NCBI RefSeq assembly: GCF_900129455.1
Contig: NZ_FQVU01000005.1
Coordinates: 1 to 64,000, forward strand
DNA from: Jatrophihabitans endophyticus
GTDB lineage: Bacteria > Actinomycetota > Actinomycetes > Mycobacteriales > Jatrophihabitantaceae
Reading direction: 5' to 3'
Length of the DNA stretch: 64,000 nucleotides
The first letter of the stretch is position 1; each line of letters starts with the position of its first letter. The notes beneath the pieces were generated by a model. The model ran no database searches. It was not told the origin of the DNA and worked only from the letters and a program-made list of their open reading frames with translations. The position numbers and the translations under genes were made by a program. This document shows positions 34,259 through 43,074 of the stretch, in pieces.

Positions 34259-35238
34259 CCGACGACGCCGCTGCCGGCGCGCGCGACGCGGCCGAGGCCG
34301 GTCCGCGGGGCGCGCGGGAGTACGTGGAGTCGCCGCGGAGCTACCGCGAGGTGCTGGTCGTCCTCGCGGTGCTCGCGCTCGGCTTCGGCTGCGACGCGGC
34401 GCTCGGCTCGGGCGGGGCCGTCGCCCACCTGCCGGGCTGGCTCGTCGCCGCCGTCCTCGTGGCCGGCGCGGACGCGCTGATCGTCGCGTCGGCGCGGGCG
34501 ACCCGCACCCTCGTCGTCACCGCGGACGAGCTCTGGGTGGGGGAGGAGTTCGTGCCGCGCGACGAGATTGCCGGGCAGGCGCCGGCCGGCGACGTCCCCG
34601 CCGAGCTGCCCGTCCTGGGCTGGCCGCACGGCCGCGCCGCGGCGAAGGGCGCCGTCCTGCGCCTCGCCGACGGTCGTGACGTGCTCGTGCCGACGCGGCG
34701 ACCCGACGCGCTGCTGGCCGCGCTCGGCGTGGGCGCGACGGCGCCGCGGTCGGTGCCGGACGTCCGCGTCGCGACCGAGGCCGACCTCGCGACGCTGCCC
34801 GAGTTGGACGCGCGGGCCGGCGTCGTGTTCCGCGTCGCCGGGTACGCGCTGCCCGAGCTGCCGCTGTCGCCCGACGCGCTGGCCGACGCGGCCGCGGTGT
34901 TCGTGGTGGGTGACCCGCCGGACGGTTTCGCGTGGCTCGACGAGGTGGACGGTCTCGCGCACCTGCAGGAGATCGCGGTCGCGCCCCGCGCCATGCGGAC
35001 CGGGCTCGGCAGTCGGCTGCTCGAGCACGCCTGCGCCTGGGCCGGCGCGGCCGGTCACCCCGCGCTGACGCTCACCACCTACGCCGACGTGCCGTGGAAC
35101 GGGCCCTGGTACGCCGCACGGGGTTTCGTCGAGGTCGACGACCCGACGCCGGGCCTGCGCGCGATCCGTGACCACGAACGGGACGTGGGCCTCGACGACG
35201 TCGGACGTCGCATCGTCATGCGCCGGACCCTGTCCTGA
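34255..35238 (+). CDS. Membrane-domain/GNAT acetyltransferase fusion protein
   Basis: A protein of 327 residues with two parts. The first (about 25-160) has two membrane helices (32-49 and 60-78) followed by a small beta domain, similar in layout to DUF3093 membrane proteins. The second (about 165-327) is a GNAT fold with the acetyl-CoA segment [20 protein letters not shown] and a final [13 protein letters not shown] strand-helix. It is translationally coupled to hemB. The fusion puts an acetyltransferase at the membrane; the substrate is unknown. Its 3' end overlaps the convergent DUF389 gene by 23 bases. Confidence 0.8.
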   Translation: MTDDAAAGARDAAEAGPRGAREYVESPRSYREVLVVLAVLALGFGCDAALGSGGAVAHLPGWLVAAVLVAGADALIVASARATRTLVVTADELWVGEEFVPRDEIAGQAPAGDVPAELPVLGWPHGRAAAKGAVLRLADGRDVLVPTRRPDALLAALGVGATAPRSVPDVRVATEADLATLPELDARAGVVFRVAGYALPELPLSPDALADAAAVFVVGDPPDGFAWLDEVDGLAHLQEIAVAPRAMRTGLGSRLLEHACAWAGAAGHPALTLTTYADVPWNGPWYAARGFVEVDDPTPGLRAIRDHERDVGLDDVGRRIVMRRTLS

Positions 35239-36151
35239 GCTCGCCGCGGGACGCCTGGACGCGTTCGAGCAGCAGCAGCGTGCCGACCCCGGCTGCGACG
35301 ATGCCGACGAGGTTGATCGCGAGCTGCAGCAGCGACTCGCCGGCCTGGTGCCAGTCGCCGACGGTCCCGGCGACCGCGACGTTCCCGGCGGCGGGCACGG
35401 TGGTCACGGAGATGAAGACGCCGACGAGCGCAGCCGACTTGCTCGACGTCAGCGAGAGCATCCCGGCGGCACCCGCGACGAGCGCGGTGATGAGCGAGAA
35501 CCAGCCCGGCTGGTAGATGAACTCGGTCTGCGCCCGGCCGGTCACGTCCCCCACGTCGAACAGACCCGCCACGCGGCCGAGCAACGAGAGGGCGGCGGTG
35601 ACGGCAAGCGCGACCACGAAGCCCAGCACCACGGCCGCGGTCGCCCGCCGGATCATCATCGGTCGCCGCTTCACCAGTCCGACGGCAATCGCCGCGAGCG
35701 GACCGAACTCCGGGCCGACCACCATCGCGCCGACGATGGTGACCTGGGAGTCGGTGACGATGCCGATCGCGGCGAGCAGCGTGGCCAGCACCATGAAGGC
35801 CGTGAACGTCCAGGTGATGACCGAGTCCTCGCCGGTCCGTGCCTCGAGGTCGTCCCAGATGAGCGCGTCCGCCCCCTCGCCAGGTGCGTCGGCCTCGGCA
35901 CGCCGGGCGAGCTCGCCGACCGCGGTGTCCAGTGGCGCCATGGTGACCATGCCGTCGTCGAGGACGCCGAGTTCGCGCAGCCGGTCGAGGAGGTCGTCGG
36001 CGCACTCGCGGGCGACGTCGGCGGTGATCACCGCGCCGGAGGACGAGGTCGAGACCGACAGCGCGACCGCGCCGGACTCGGCGACCAACGCGTCGTAGAC
36101 CGAACCCGTGCGGTCGGGAGGGCAGACGACCCGCAGCTGCAGCATCGCCAT
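35216..36151 (-). CDS. DUF389 family membrane protein
   Basis: A protein of 311 residues with an N-terminal soluble ACT-like part ([19 protein letters not shown]) and six or so membrane helices from about residue 110. It includes the conserved segment [20 protein letters not shown] that defines the DUF389 (TIGR00341-like) family. Function unknown. Start 36151 is preferred because CAGGAT lies seven bases upstream and the family starts with MLxLRVV; ATG at 36160 would add three residues. It is divergent from hemL. Confidence 0.87.
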   Translation of the reverse strand: MAMLQLRVVCPPDRTGSVYDALVAESGAVALSVSTSSSGAVITADVARECADDLLDRLRELGVLDDGMVTMAPLDTAVGELARRAEADAPGEGADALIWDDLEARTGEDSVITWTFTAFMVLATLLAAIGIVTDSQVTIVGAMVVGPEFGPLAAIAVGLVKRRPMMIRRATAAVVLGFVVALAVTAALSLLGRVAGLFDVGDVTGRAQTEFIYQPGWFSLITALVAGAAGMLSLTSSKSAALVGVFISVTTVPAAGNVAVAGTVGDWHQAGESLLQLAINLVGIVAAGVGTLLLLERVQASRGELRTGSGA

Positions 36152-36158
36152 GTCCGCC

Positions 36159-36164
36159 ATCCTG
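36159..36164 (-). promoter_or_regulatory. -10-like box of the DUF389 gene
   Basis: CAGGAT on the minus strand, seven bases before ATG at 36151. The same arrangement is seen at gpmA; AGGA could equally be a ribosome site. Confidence 0.3.
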
Positions 36165-36210
36165 CCGGGGCGGCCGTGCCGGTGCCCGGCGGCGCGCGGA
36201 CGGCGTTTGG

Positions 36211-36216
36211 CAGAGT
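36211..36216 (+). promoter_or_regulatory. -10-like box of hemL
   Basis: CAGAGT, seven bases before GTG at 36224. Confidence 0.35.
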
Positions 36217-36223
36217 TGGACGG

Positions 36224-37531
36224 GTGGCTGACGCACCGATCTCCGCCGACCTGTTCGACCGCGCCCAGCGGGTGACGCCGGGGGGCGTGAACTCCCCGGT
36301 CCGCGCGTTCCGGGCCGTGGGCGGCACACCGCGTTTCATGGTCAGCGGCTCGGGGCCCTGGGTCGAGGACGCCGATGGCACGCGCTACGTCGACCTCGTG
36401 TCGTCCTGGGGCCCGATGATCCTCGGCCACGCGCACCCGGCCGTGGTGGCGGCGGTGCAGCAGGCGGCGTCGTCCGGCCTGTCGTTCGGCACGCCGACGC
36501 GCGGCGAGGTGGAGCTCGCCGAGGAGCTCGTCGGACGGATCGCGCCGGTCGAGCAGGTGCGTCTCGTGAACTCCGGCACCGAGGCCACGATGTCGGCGGT
36601 GCGCCTCGCCCGCGGCGTCACCGGCCGGCACCGGGTCGTGAAGTTCGCCGGCTGCTACCACGGCCACGTCGACGCGCTGCTGGCCGCAGCCGGCTCCGGT
36701 GTCGTCACGCACGGGCTGCCCGACACCCCCGGTGTCACCGGGGCGCAGACGGCCGAGACGATCGTGCTGCCCTACAACGACCTCGACGCGGTGGAGGCGT
36801 GCTTCGCCGAGTTCGGTGCCGACATCGCCTGCGTGATCACCGAGGCCGCGGCCGGCAACATGGGCGCGGTCGCGCCGGTCGCCGGGTTCAACGCCGGGCT
36901 GCGCGAGGTCACCCTGAAGCACGGCGCGCTGCTGATCATGGACGAGGTGATGACCGGCTTCCGGGTCTCCGCCTCGGGCTGGTACGGCCTCGACCCGGTC
37001 GACGCCGACCTGTTCACCTTCGGCAAGGTCATGAGCGGTGGGCTGCCCGCCGCGGCGTTCGGCGGCCGCGCCGACGTCATGGCCCGCCTCGCACCGGCCG
37101 GCCCGGTCTACCAGGCCGGGACGCTCGCCGGGAACCCGGTGGCGGTCGCGGCCGGGCTCGCCACGCTGCGCACCGCCGACGCGGACACGTATGCCGCGCT
37201 CGACGCGAACGCCCGCACCATCGGCACGCTCGCCTCGCAGGCGCTGACCGCGGCCGGGGTCGAGCACCAGCTGCAGTACGCCGGCAACTTCTTCTCGATC
37301 TTCTTCGCGGCCGACCCGGTGCGCGACTTCGCCGGCGCGCAGGCGGCCGCGACGTGGCGGTTCGCGCCGTTCTTCCACGCCATGCTCGACGCCGGTGTCT
37401 ACCTGCCGCCCAGCGCCTTCGAGGCGTGGTTCGTCAACGCGGCGATCGACGCGGACGCGCTCGCCGTGATCGAGGCCGCGCTGCCCGCCGCGGCCCGCGC
37501 CGCCGCGGCCGCTACTGCACCCCGGCCGTGA
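36224..37531 (+). CDS. hemL: Glutamate-1-semialdehyde 2,1-aminomutase
   Basis: PLP enzyme that makes 5-aminolevulinate, completing the C5 route started by hemA. The 435 residues carry [17 protein letters not shown], the PLP-ring contacts [13 protein letters not shown] and [15 protein letters not shown] and the Schiff-base Lys in [18 protein letters not shown]. The end is Ala-rich. GTG is chosen by homology and -10 spacing. It is separate from the hemABCD operon, as in M. tuberculosis. Confidence 0.97.
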   Translation: MADAPISADLFDRAQRVTPGGVNSPVRAFRAVGGTPRFMVSGSGPWVEDADGTRYVDLVSSWGPMILGHAHPAVVAAVQQAASSGLSFGTPTRGEVELAEELVGRIAPVEQVRLVNSGTEATMSAVRLARGVTGRHRVVKFAGCYHGHVDALLAAAGSGVVTHGLPDTPGVTGAQTAETIVLPYNDLDAVEACFAEFGADIACVITEAAAGNMGAVAPVAGFNAGLREVTLKHGALLIMDEVMTGFRVSASGWYGLDPVDADLFTFGKVMSGGLPAAAFGGRADVMARLAPAGPVYQAGTLAGNPVAVAAGLATLRTADADTYAALDANARTIGTLASQALTAAGVEHQLQYAGNFFSIFFAADPVRDFAGAQAAATWRFAPFFHAMLDAGVYLPPSAFEAWFVNAAIDADALAVIEAALPAAARAAAAATAPRP

Positions 37532-38315
37532 CCTGGGCGCGGAAGCGCTCGTAGTCGGCCTCGGAGCCGGTGACGTCGACCTCGCCGAAGCCGGGCCGAT
37601 TCCACAGCCACGCGTCGAGGTCGGCGGCCGGGGCGCTGACGGTGAAGGTGGGGTCGGTGTCGGCAAGTCGCCCTTTGTCGACCAGCTCGACGGCGGGCTC
37701 GTCGGCGTAGTCCTTGCCGGTGTCGGGCGAGTGCCCGCCCCAGCTGCCGGGCCGGACGACGACCCGGGTGCCGGTGTCCGTGGCGTGCAACAGGCCGACG
37801 CCCCCGGACGGGGTCCACGTGGCCCAGCCCGGGCGCCACGTCATCGTGTACCGCGTGACGACCTCGATGCCGTCGGCGGCGAGCTCGGCCGGCAGCGGCG
37901 TCGGCGCGCCGCTGACCAGCTCGGCGTCGACCCGGTGCATGAGCGCCTCGTGCGCCTGGAAGCGGCGGACGAAACCGACCTCCTGCTCCGGCGCCCACGT
38001 CCACACCGGCGTGGTGTCCTCGGCCCCGGCCAGCGCGTCGAGCAGCGCCGTCGTGGTGCGCTCGTAGACCTCGAAGAGCGCGGCGTCGGAGTCGGGGCGC
38101 TCGAGCTCGCCCGCGGCCTCGGCGGCGTCGCCGTCGACGATGCGCTCGCCCACGACGACGGCCCAGAAGTGATGCACCTCGGCGAGGTGCCACAGCAGGT
38201 CGGCGGCCGTCCAATCGGGGCACGAGGGCACCCGGGCGGCGAGATCGGCATCGCGCAACGCAGCGGCGAAGCGGTCGGACTCGGTGCGGACGTGGGCGAG
38301 CAGGTCGACGGCCAT
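37512..38315 (-). CDS. Mycothiol-dependent maleylpyruvate isomerase-like (DinB-fold) metal protein
   Basis: DinB-type four-helix protein of 267 residues. The N-terminal signature [20 protein letters not shown] and the metal-ligand His in WHLAEVHHF and [10 protein letters not shown] identify the actinobacterial MDMPI/TIGR03083 family. Members use mycothiol, for which mshA is in this window. The C-terminal MDMPI domain is at about 165-250. It overlaps the end of hemL by 20 bases, convergently. The substrate is unknown. Confidence 0.86.
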   Translation of the reverse strand: MAVDLLAHVRTESDRFAAALRDADLAARVPSCPDWTAADLLWHLAEVHHFWAVVVGERIVDGDAAEAAGELERPDSDAALFEVYERTTTALLDALAGAEDTTPVWTWAPEQEVGFVRRFQAHEALMHRVDAELVSGAPTPLPAELAADGIEVVTRYTMTWRPGWATWTPSGGVGLLHATDTGTRVVVRPGSWGGHSPDTGKDYADEPAVELVDKGRLADTDPTFTVSAPAADLDAWLWNRPGFGEVDVTGSEADYERFRAQVTAGVQ

Positions 38316-38321
38316 GGCGGC

Positions 38322-38327
38322 ACGGTA
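38322..38327 (-). promoter_or_regulatory. -10 box of the DinB-fold gene, leaderless pattern
   Basis: TACCGT on the minus strand, six bases before ATG at 38315. Confidence 0.5.
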
Positions 38328-38356
38328 GCCCCGAGCTCGGACGACGTCGCGTCTGC

Positions 38357-38362
38357 GACGAT
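38357..38362 (+). promoter_or_regulatory. -10-like box of the histidine phosphatase gene
   Basis: GACGAT, seven bases before ATG at 38370. Matches TANNNT at positions 2 and 6 only. Confidence 0.3.
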
Positions 38363-38369
38363 GGCGGCC

Positions 38370-39035
38370 ATGACGTCCTCGCCCCCGCCGGCCGCCGGGA
38401 TCGTCACCGTCCACCTGCTGCGGCACGGCGAGGTCCACAACCCGGCCGGCGTGCTCTACGGTCGGCTGCCCGGCTTCGGGCTCAGCGAGCTCGGCGAGCG
38501 GCAGGCCCGGGCGGCCGCCGACTGGCTCGCCGGGCGCGATCTCGCCCATCTCGTCGCCTCGCCGCTGCAGCGCGCCCAGCAGACCGCCGCGCCGCTGGCC
38601 GAGGCCACCGGGCTCGACATCGCCACCGACGAGCGGCTGATCGAGGCCGCCAACGTCTTCGAGGGACGGCCGGTGGCCGGCGGCTCGGGCCTGCTGCGCG
38701 ACCCGCGGATGTTCCGCTACTTTCTCAACCCGTTGCGCCCGTCCTGGGGCGAGCCCTACGCCGAGATCGCCGCCCGCGTCCTCGCCGCCGCGGGAGCCGC
38801 CCGCGACGCCGCCCGGGCCGCGGGCGGGTACGAGGCCGCCTGCGTCAGCCACCAGCTGCCGATCGTCTGCGCGGCGCGCCGGGCGACCGGCCAGCGCCTC
38901 GCCCACGACCCCCGCAAGCGGCGCTGCAGCCTGGCGTCGGTGACGTCCCTCGTCTACGACGGCGACGTCGTCGTCGGCGTCGACTACCACGAACCGGCCG
39001 CGGACCTCCCCGCCGGCCACGGCGCCGGCGCATAG
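38370..39035 (+). CDS. Histidine phosphatase family protein
   Basis: Phosphoglycerate-mutase-like phosphatase of 221 residues with the catalytic motif VHLLRHGEVHNP, the acidic proton donor near LIEAANVFEG and the second His in AACVSHQLPI. It holds the Rv0525 position, directly upstream of the cytochrome c maturation genes. Its substrate is unknown. An in-frame ATG at 38361 would add three residues. Confidence 0.9.
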   Translation: MTSSPPPAAGIVTVHLLRHGEVHNPAGVLYGRLPGFGLSELGERQARAAADWLAGRDLAHLVASPLQRAQQTAAPLAEATGLDIATDERLIEAANVFEGRPVAGGSGLLRDPRMFRYFLNPLRPSWGEPYAEIAARVLAAAGAARDAARAAGGYEAACVSHQLPIVCAARRATGQRLAHDPRKRRCSLASVTSLVYDGDVVVGVDYHEPAADLPAGHGAGA

Positions 39036-39132
39036 CGGGTCCACGGCCGGCACCCGGCGGCCGCACCGGCGGCCGTGGAAGTACTGAACCCGACGACGAC
39101 CGACCCGGGTTCATAACGCACACTGGACCTCG

Positions 39133-39711
39133 ATGTCCCCGCGCCGTACGCTGCCCCGCCTCGCCGCCGCCGTGCTCACCGTGGCGGCCCTGGCGCTGTC
39201 CGGCTGCAGCGGCGGCTCCGACGACGACTCGCACTACCGCTTCGACGGCGCCACCCCCATCGGCACGCTGATCCCGAAGGCCGACCGCCTGCCGGCCGCC
39301 GACGTCACCGGTCCGTCGCTGCTCGGTGCCGGCCGACAGCGGCTCGCGGCCGGCAAGGGTCGGGCCACGGTCGTCGCCTTCTGGGGCTCCTGGTGCCCAC
39401 CGTGCCGTGTCGAGATGCCGCAGCTGCAGACGCTGCACGAGCAGTACGCGAGCAAGGGCGTCTCGTTCGTCGGTGTCGACTCGCTCGACGACAAGGACAA
39501 CGCCCGCGCGTTCCTGACCAACAACAAGATCGACTTCCCCAGCATCTACGACCCCCGCGGCGAGGTCGTGCTCAAGCTCGGCAACATCCCCGGCAACATG
39601 CCGTTCACCGTGCTGCTGGACCGCGCGGGCAAGGTCGCGGCGGTCTACACGGTGCGCTACGCCCCCAAGGACCTCACCCGCGCGCTCTCCTCGCTGCGCG
39701 CGGAGAGTTGA
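39133..39711 (+). CDS. TlpA/ResA-like thiol-disulfide lipoprotein
   Basis: Extracytoplasmic thioredoxin-like protein of 192 residues. It has a lipoprotein signal peptide with lipobox LSGC (Cys25), then a thioredoxin fold with the active-site motif WCPPC (Cys88 and Cys91), a GVDSLDDKDNARAFL insert and the cis-Pro in NMPFTVLLD. It reduces the heme-binding cysteines of apocytochrome c and receives electrons from CcdA, the next gene. It is the first gene of a compact four-gene system II (Ccs) operon. Confidence 0.94.
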   Translation: MSPRRTLPRLAAAVLTVAALALSGCSGGSDDDSHYRFDGATPIGTLIPKADRLPAADVTGPSLLGAGRQRLAAGKGRATVVAFWGSWCPPCRVEMPQLQTLHEQYASKGVSFVGVDSLDDKDNARAFLTNNKIDFPSIYDPRGEVVLKLGNIPGNMPFTVLLDRAGKVAAVYTVRYAPKDLTRALSSLRAES

Positions 39712-39713
39712 CG

Positions 39714-40466
39714 GTGCTGGCCGACGGCGGGCTGACCGGCACCGTGCAGACCGGTCCGCTGCTGGTCGCGGCCGCAGTCGCGGCGCTCGTCGGCCTCATC
39801 GGCTTCCTCTCGCCCTGCGTGCTGCCGCTCGTCCCGGGTTACCTGTCCTACGTCGCGGGGCTCTCCGGCGACGCCGAGCGGCCCAGCCAGCGACGGATGC
39901 TGCTCGGCGCGCTGCTGTTCGTCTCGGGGTTCACGGCCATCTTCGTGGCCCAGGGCACGCTGTTCGGGGAGTTCGGCTTCTACATCCGCGAGCACCGGCG
40001 CGGCATCGAACAGGTCTTCGGCGTCGTGACGATCGTGATGGGCGTCGTCTTCCTCGGCGGCATCGGCTTCCTGCAGCGGGAGCTCAAGATCCACCGCCGG
40101 CCGCGCGCCGGGCTCGTCGGCGCCCCGCTGCTCGGGCTGGGTTTCGGGCTGGCCTGGACGCCGTGCCTGACCCCCACCTTCAGCGCCGTGTACTCGATGT
40201 CGCTCGTGCAGGGGACGGCCGGCCGCGGCGCGCTGCTCACCGTGTTCTACTGCCTGGGTCTCGGCATCCCGTTCCTGCTCGTCGCCGCCGGCTTCGGCTG
40301 GGTCGCGAGCGCGCTCGGGTTCGTGCGCAAGCATCGCCGCGCGGTGAGCATCGCCGGTGGCGTGCTGCTGGTGGCGATCGGCATCCTGCTCGTCACCGGG
40401 GCGTGGAACGAGTTGAACATCTGGCTGCGCACGAGCGTCCCGGCCGACTCGGGGGTGCAGGTGTGA
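39714..40466 (+). CDS. ccdA: Cytochrome c biogenesis protein CcdA
   Basis: Membrane protein of 250 residues with six helices that carries reducing equivalents from cytoplasmic thioredoxin to the outer thiol proteins. The two redox cysteines lie in FLSPCVLPLVPGYLSYVAG and WTPCLTPTFSAV. GTG 39714 has GGAGAG six bases upstream; a TTG at 39708 overlapping the tlpA stop is an alternative. The stop overlaps the resB GTG. Confidence 0.95.
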   Translation: MLADGGLTGTVQTGPLLVAAAVAALVGLIGFLSPCVLPLVPGYLSYVAGLSGDAERPSQRRMLLGALLFVSGFTAIFVAQGTLFGEFGFYIREHRRGIEQVFGVVTIVMGVVFLGGIGFLQRELKIHRRPRAGLVGAPLLGLGFGLAWTPCLTPTFSAVYSMSLVQGTAGRGALLTVFYCLGLGIPFLLVAAGFGWVASALGFVRKHRRAVSIAGGVLLVAIGILLVTGAWNELNIWLRTSVPADSGVQV

Positions 40467-42049
40467 CCCCGCTGCGCACGCTGCGGCGGGCATGGCGCCG
40501 GCTCACCAGCATGCGGACCGCGTTGATCCTGCTCTTCCTCCTCGCGGTCGCGGCCGTCCCGGGGTCGTTGCTGCCGCAGCGGCCGCTGAACCCCACCCAG
40601 GTCAGCAGCTACATCGCCGAACACGGCGGCTGGGGCCGCTTCCTCGACACGTTGGGCATGTTCGACGTCTTCGGGTCGGTGTGGTTCGCGGCCGTCTACC
40701 TGCTGCTCGCGATCTCGCTCGTCGGGTGCCTCGTCCCGCGCATCCGGGTCTACGCGCGCTCGGTGGCCCGTAAGCCGCTCGCCGCGCCCAAGTACCTCAG
40801 CAAGCTGCCGGAGTCGGCGCGCTTCACCAGTGAGCGGCCGGCCGACGAGTACGCCAGCGCCGCCCGCGAGGTCCTCGGCCGCCGCTGGCGCGTCGAACGG
40901 CGCACGGAGACCGCCGACGTGCTCACGCTGTCGGCGGAGAAGGGCTACTCGCGAGAGGCCGGGAACCTCGTCTTCCACGTCGCGCTGCTCGCGTCGCTGC
41001 TGCTGATCGCGATCGGCCGTCTCTACAACTACGAGGGCAGCCGGATCCTGGTGCAGGGCAAGGGGTTCTGCAACACCGTCTCGCAGTACGACCAGTGGAA
41101 GCCCGGCCGCCTCGCGGCCCGCGGCGACGTCACGCCCGGTCGGTTCTGCATCGACAGCCTCGACCGGTTCACCGCCCGCTACAGCGAGTCCGGTGAGCCC
41201 CGCACGTTCCGCGCCGACGTCACCTACCGGCCCGACGCGGACTCGGCGACCACGCGGACCGACGCGATCACCGTCAACCATCCGCTGCGTCTGGACGGGG
41301 ACCGGGTCTACCTGATCAACCACGGCTTCGCGCCCAGCATCACCGTCCGCATGCCCGACGGGACGACGCGAACCTCCACCGCGCCGTTCCTGCCCACCAA
41401 CAACACCACCTACTACTCCGAGGGTGCGTTCAAGCTGCAGGGCAAGCCGGACGCGAAGCAGGACGTCGGCATCTCCGGGTTCTTCGCGCCTCGGCCGGTG
41501 CAGACGGCGCCCGGCGTGTACGCCTCGTCCTCGCCAGACGCGCGCGACCCGGTCCTGGGCATGTTCGTCTACACCGGCACCATCAACCCGAACGGCGAGG
41601 CTGAGTCGGTCTACGCGCTGCACACCGCCGAGCTCACGAAGATCGGCGCCGCCAACCTGCGGGTCGGGCAGACCAAGACGTTCGCCAACGGGGTGTCGGT
41701 GACGTTCGACGGCTGGCGACCCTGGGCCAGCCTGCAGGTCTCGCACGACCCCGCGCAGGGTTGGCTGCTCGGCGCCGCCGTCGCGATGGTGCTCGGGCTG
41801 GGGTTCTCGCTCGGCGTCCGGCGTCGCCGGCTCTGGATCCGCGTCACCCCGGGCTCCCCGCAGCGGCCCGGATCACCTACCGTGGTGACGGTCGGCGGGC
41901 TCGCCCGCAGCGACTCGGGCAACTTCACCCACGAGTTCGCCGCGGTCGTCGAACGGTTGCACGATGCCGGGTCCCCGGCGCTCGCCGTCGCGGACGGGTC
42001 GCACGACGCCGTCGACGACCTGGACGTCGTCGGCACGCGAAAGGACTGA
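40463..42049 (+). CDS. resB: Cytochrome c biogenesis protein ResB
   Basis: Half of the ResBC heme-lyase complex. The 528 residues start with a basic helix (MRTALILLFLLAVAAVPGSL), with three N-terminal membrane helices, a large outer domain from about 190 to 440 (ending SLQVSHDPAQG) and a fourth helix near 445-465 followed by a cytoplasmic tail of about 60 residues. It works with CcsB, encoded four bases downstream. Confidence 0.95.
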   Translation: MTPLRTLRRAWRRLTSMRTALILLFLLAVAAVPGSLLPQRPLNPTQVSSYIAEHGGWGRFLDTLGMFDVFGSVWFAAVYLLLAISLVGCLVPRIRVYARSVARKPLAAPKYLSKLPESARFTSERPADEYASAAREVLGRRWRVERRTETADVLTLSAEKGYSREAGNLVFHVALLASLLLIAIGRLYNYEGSRILVQGKGFCNTVSQYDQWKPGRLAARGDVTPGRFCIDSLDRFTARYSESGEPRTFRADVTYRPDADSATTRTDAITVNHPLRLDGDRVYLINHGFAPSITVRMPDGTTRTSTAPFLPTNNTTYYSEGAFKLQGKPDAKQDVGISGFFAPRPVQTAPGVYASSSPDARDPVLGMFVYTGTINPNGEAESVYALHTAELTKIGAANLRVGQTKTFANGVSVTFDGWRPWASLQVSHDPAQGWLLGAAVAMVLGLGFSLGVRRRRLWIRVTPGSPQRPGSPTVVTVGGLARSDSGNFTHEFAAVVERLHDAGSPALAVADGSHDAVDDLDVVGTRKD

Positions 42050-42053
42050 AGAC

Positions 42054-43055
42054 GTGAGCGGTATCAACGGCGACATGGCCCATCTGTCCGATGGGCTGTT
42101 CACCACCGCCATCGCCGTCTACGCGCTCGCCATGGTCGGGCACACCGCCGAGTACGCGTTCGGCCGGGTCGGGCGCAGTGCGGCCGAACGTGCCGCGTCG
42201 CGCCAGCTCGTCGGCGCGGGCGGACCCGCGGTCGTGACGCCCGACGCACCGCCGGTCGCGCCGCGCCCACGTCGTCGGCTCGCCGACCGCATCGGCCGCT
42301 GGTCGGTCGCCGCGACGGTCGTGGGCGCCGTCGTCCACACCGCCTCGATCCTCGTCCGCGCGGTCGCCGTCGACGCCGTCCCGTGGTCGAACATGTACGA
42401 GTTCGCGTCGGTGTCGGGACTCGTCGCCGTCATCGCGTTCCTCGGCGTGATGTGGAAGGCGCCGCAGATCCGTCATCTGGGCGGCTTCATCCTGCTGCCC
42501 GTCATCCTGCTCATGTTCCTGGCCGGGACGGTCTTCTACTCCGACGCGCAGAAGCTCGTCCCCGCGCTGCAGTCGTACTGGCTCGCGATCCACGTCTTCC
42601 TGGTCTCGATCGCCGAGGGTGCCCTGCTCACGAGCGCGATGCTCACGATCCTCTACCTCGCGAAGTCGCGCAGCGACCGCCGGCTCGCGGCAGGCGAGCC
42701 CGCCCGCGGCACGCTGGCCACCCTCGCCGAGCGGCTGCCCTCGGCCGACACACTGGACAAGGCCGCCTACCGCGTCGTCGCGTTCTCGTTCCCTCTTTAC
42801 ACCGTGGCCATCATCTGCGGTGCGATCTGGGCGGAGGCCGCCTGGGGCCGCTACTGGGGCTGGGACCCGAAGGAGACCTGGGCGTTCATCGTCTGGGTCG
42901 TCTACGCCGGCTACCTGCACGCCCGCGCGACCGCCGGCTGGAAGGGCCGCTCGGCTGCGTGGATCAACCTGGCCGGCTTCACCGCCATCATCTTCAACTT
43001 CATCATCGTCAATCTCGTCGTCACCGGCCTGCACTCCTACGCCGGCGTGAGCTGA
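42054..43055 (+). CDS. ccsB: Cytochrome c biogenesis protein CcsB (heme lyase)
   Basis: Membrane heme-handling subunit of 333 residues with about eight helices. The tryptophan-rich heme motif is W264 to W276 (WGRYWGWDPKETW). Conserved His residues occur at 95 and 180 and in the last helices. A soluble Pro/Arg-rich loop lies at about 60-80. It attaches heme to CxxCH apocytochromes together with ResB. The gene ends in a hairpin shared with the convergent glycosyltransferase gene. Confidence 0.95.
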   Translation: MSGINGDMAHLSDGLFTTAIAVYALAMVGHTAEYAFGRVGRSAAERAASRQLVGAGGPAVVTPDAPPVAPRPRRRLADRIGRWSVAATVVGAVVHTASILVRAVAVDAVPWSNMYEFASVSGLVAVIAFLGVMWKAPQIRHLGGFILLPVILLMFLAGTVFYSDAQKLVPALQSYWLAIHVFLVSIAEGALLTSAMLTILYLAKSRSDRRLAAGEPARGTLATLAERLPSADTLDKAAYRVVAFSFPLYTVAIICGAIWAEAAWGRYWGWDPKETWAFIVWVVYAGYLHARATAGWKGRSAAWINLAGFTAIIFNFIIVNLVVTGLHSYAGVS

Positions 43056-43074
43056 CCGGGACGCCGGTCAGCTC
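43049..43074. terminator. Bidirectional hairpin between ccsB and the GT39 gene
   Basis: GAGCTGACCGG and CCGGTCAGCTC form a perfect 11-bp stem with a GACG loop. It spans both stop codons of two convergent genes, so it can end both transcripts. No T-run. Confidence 0.65.
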
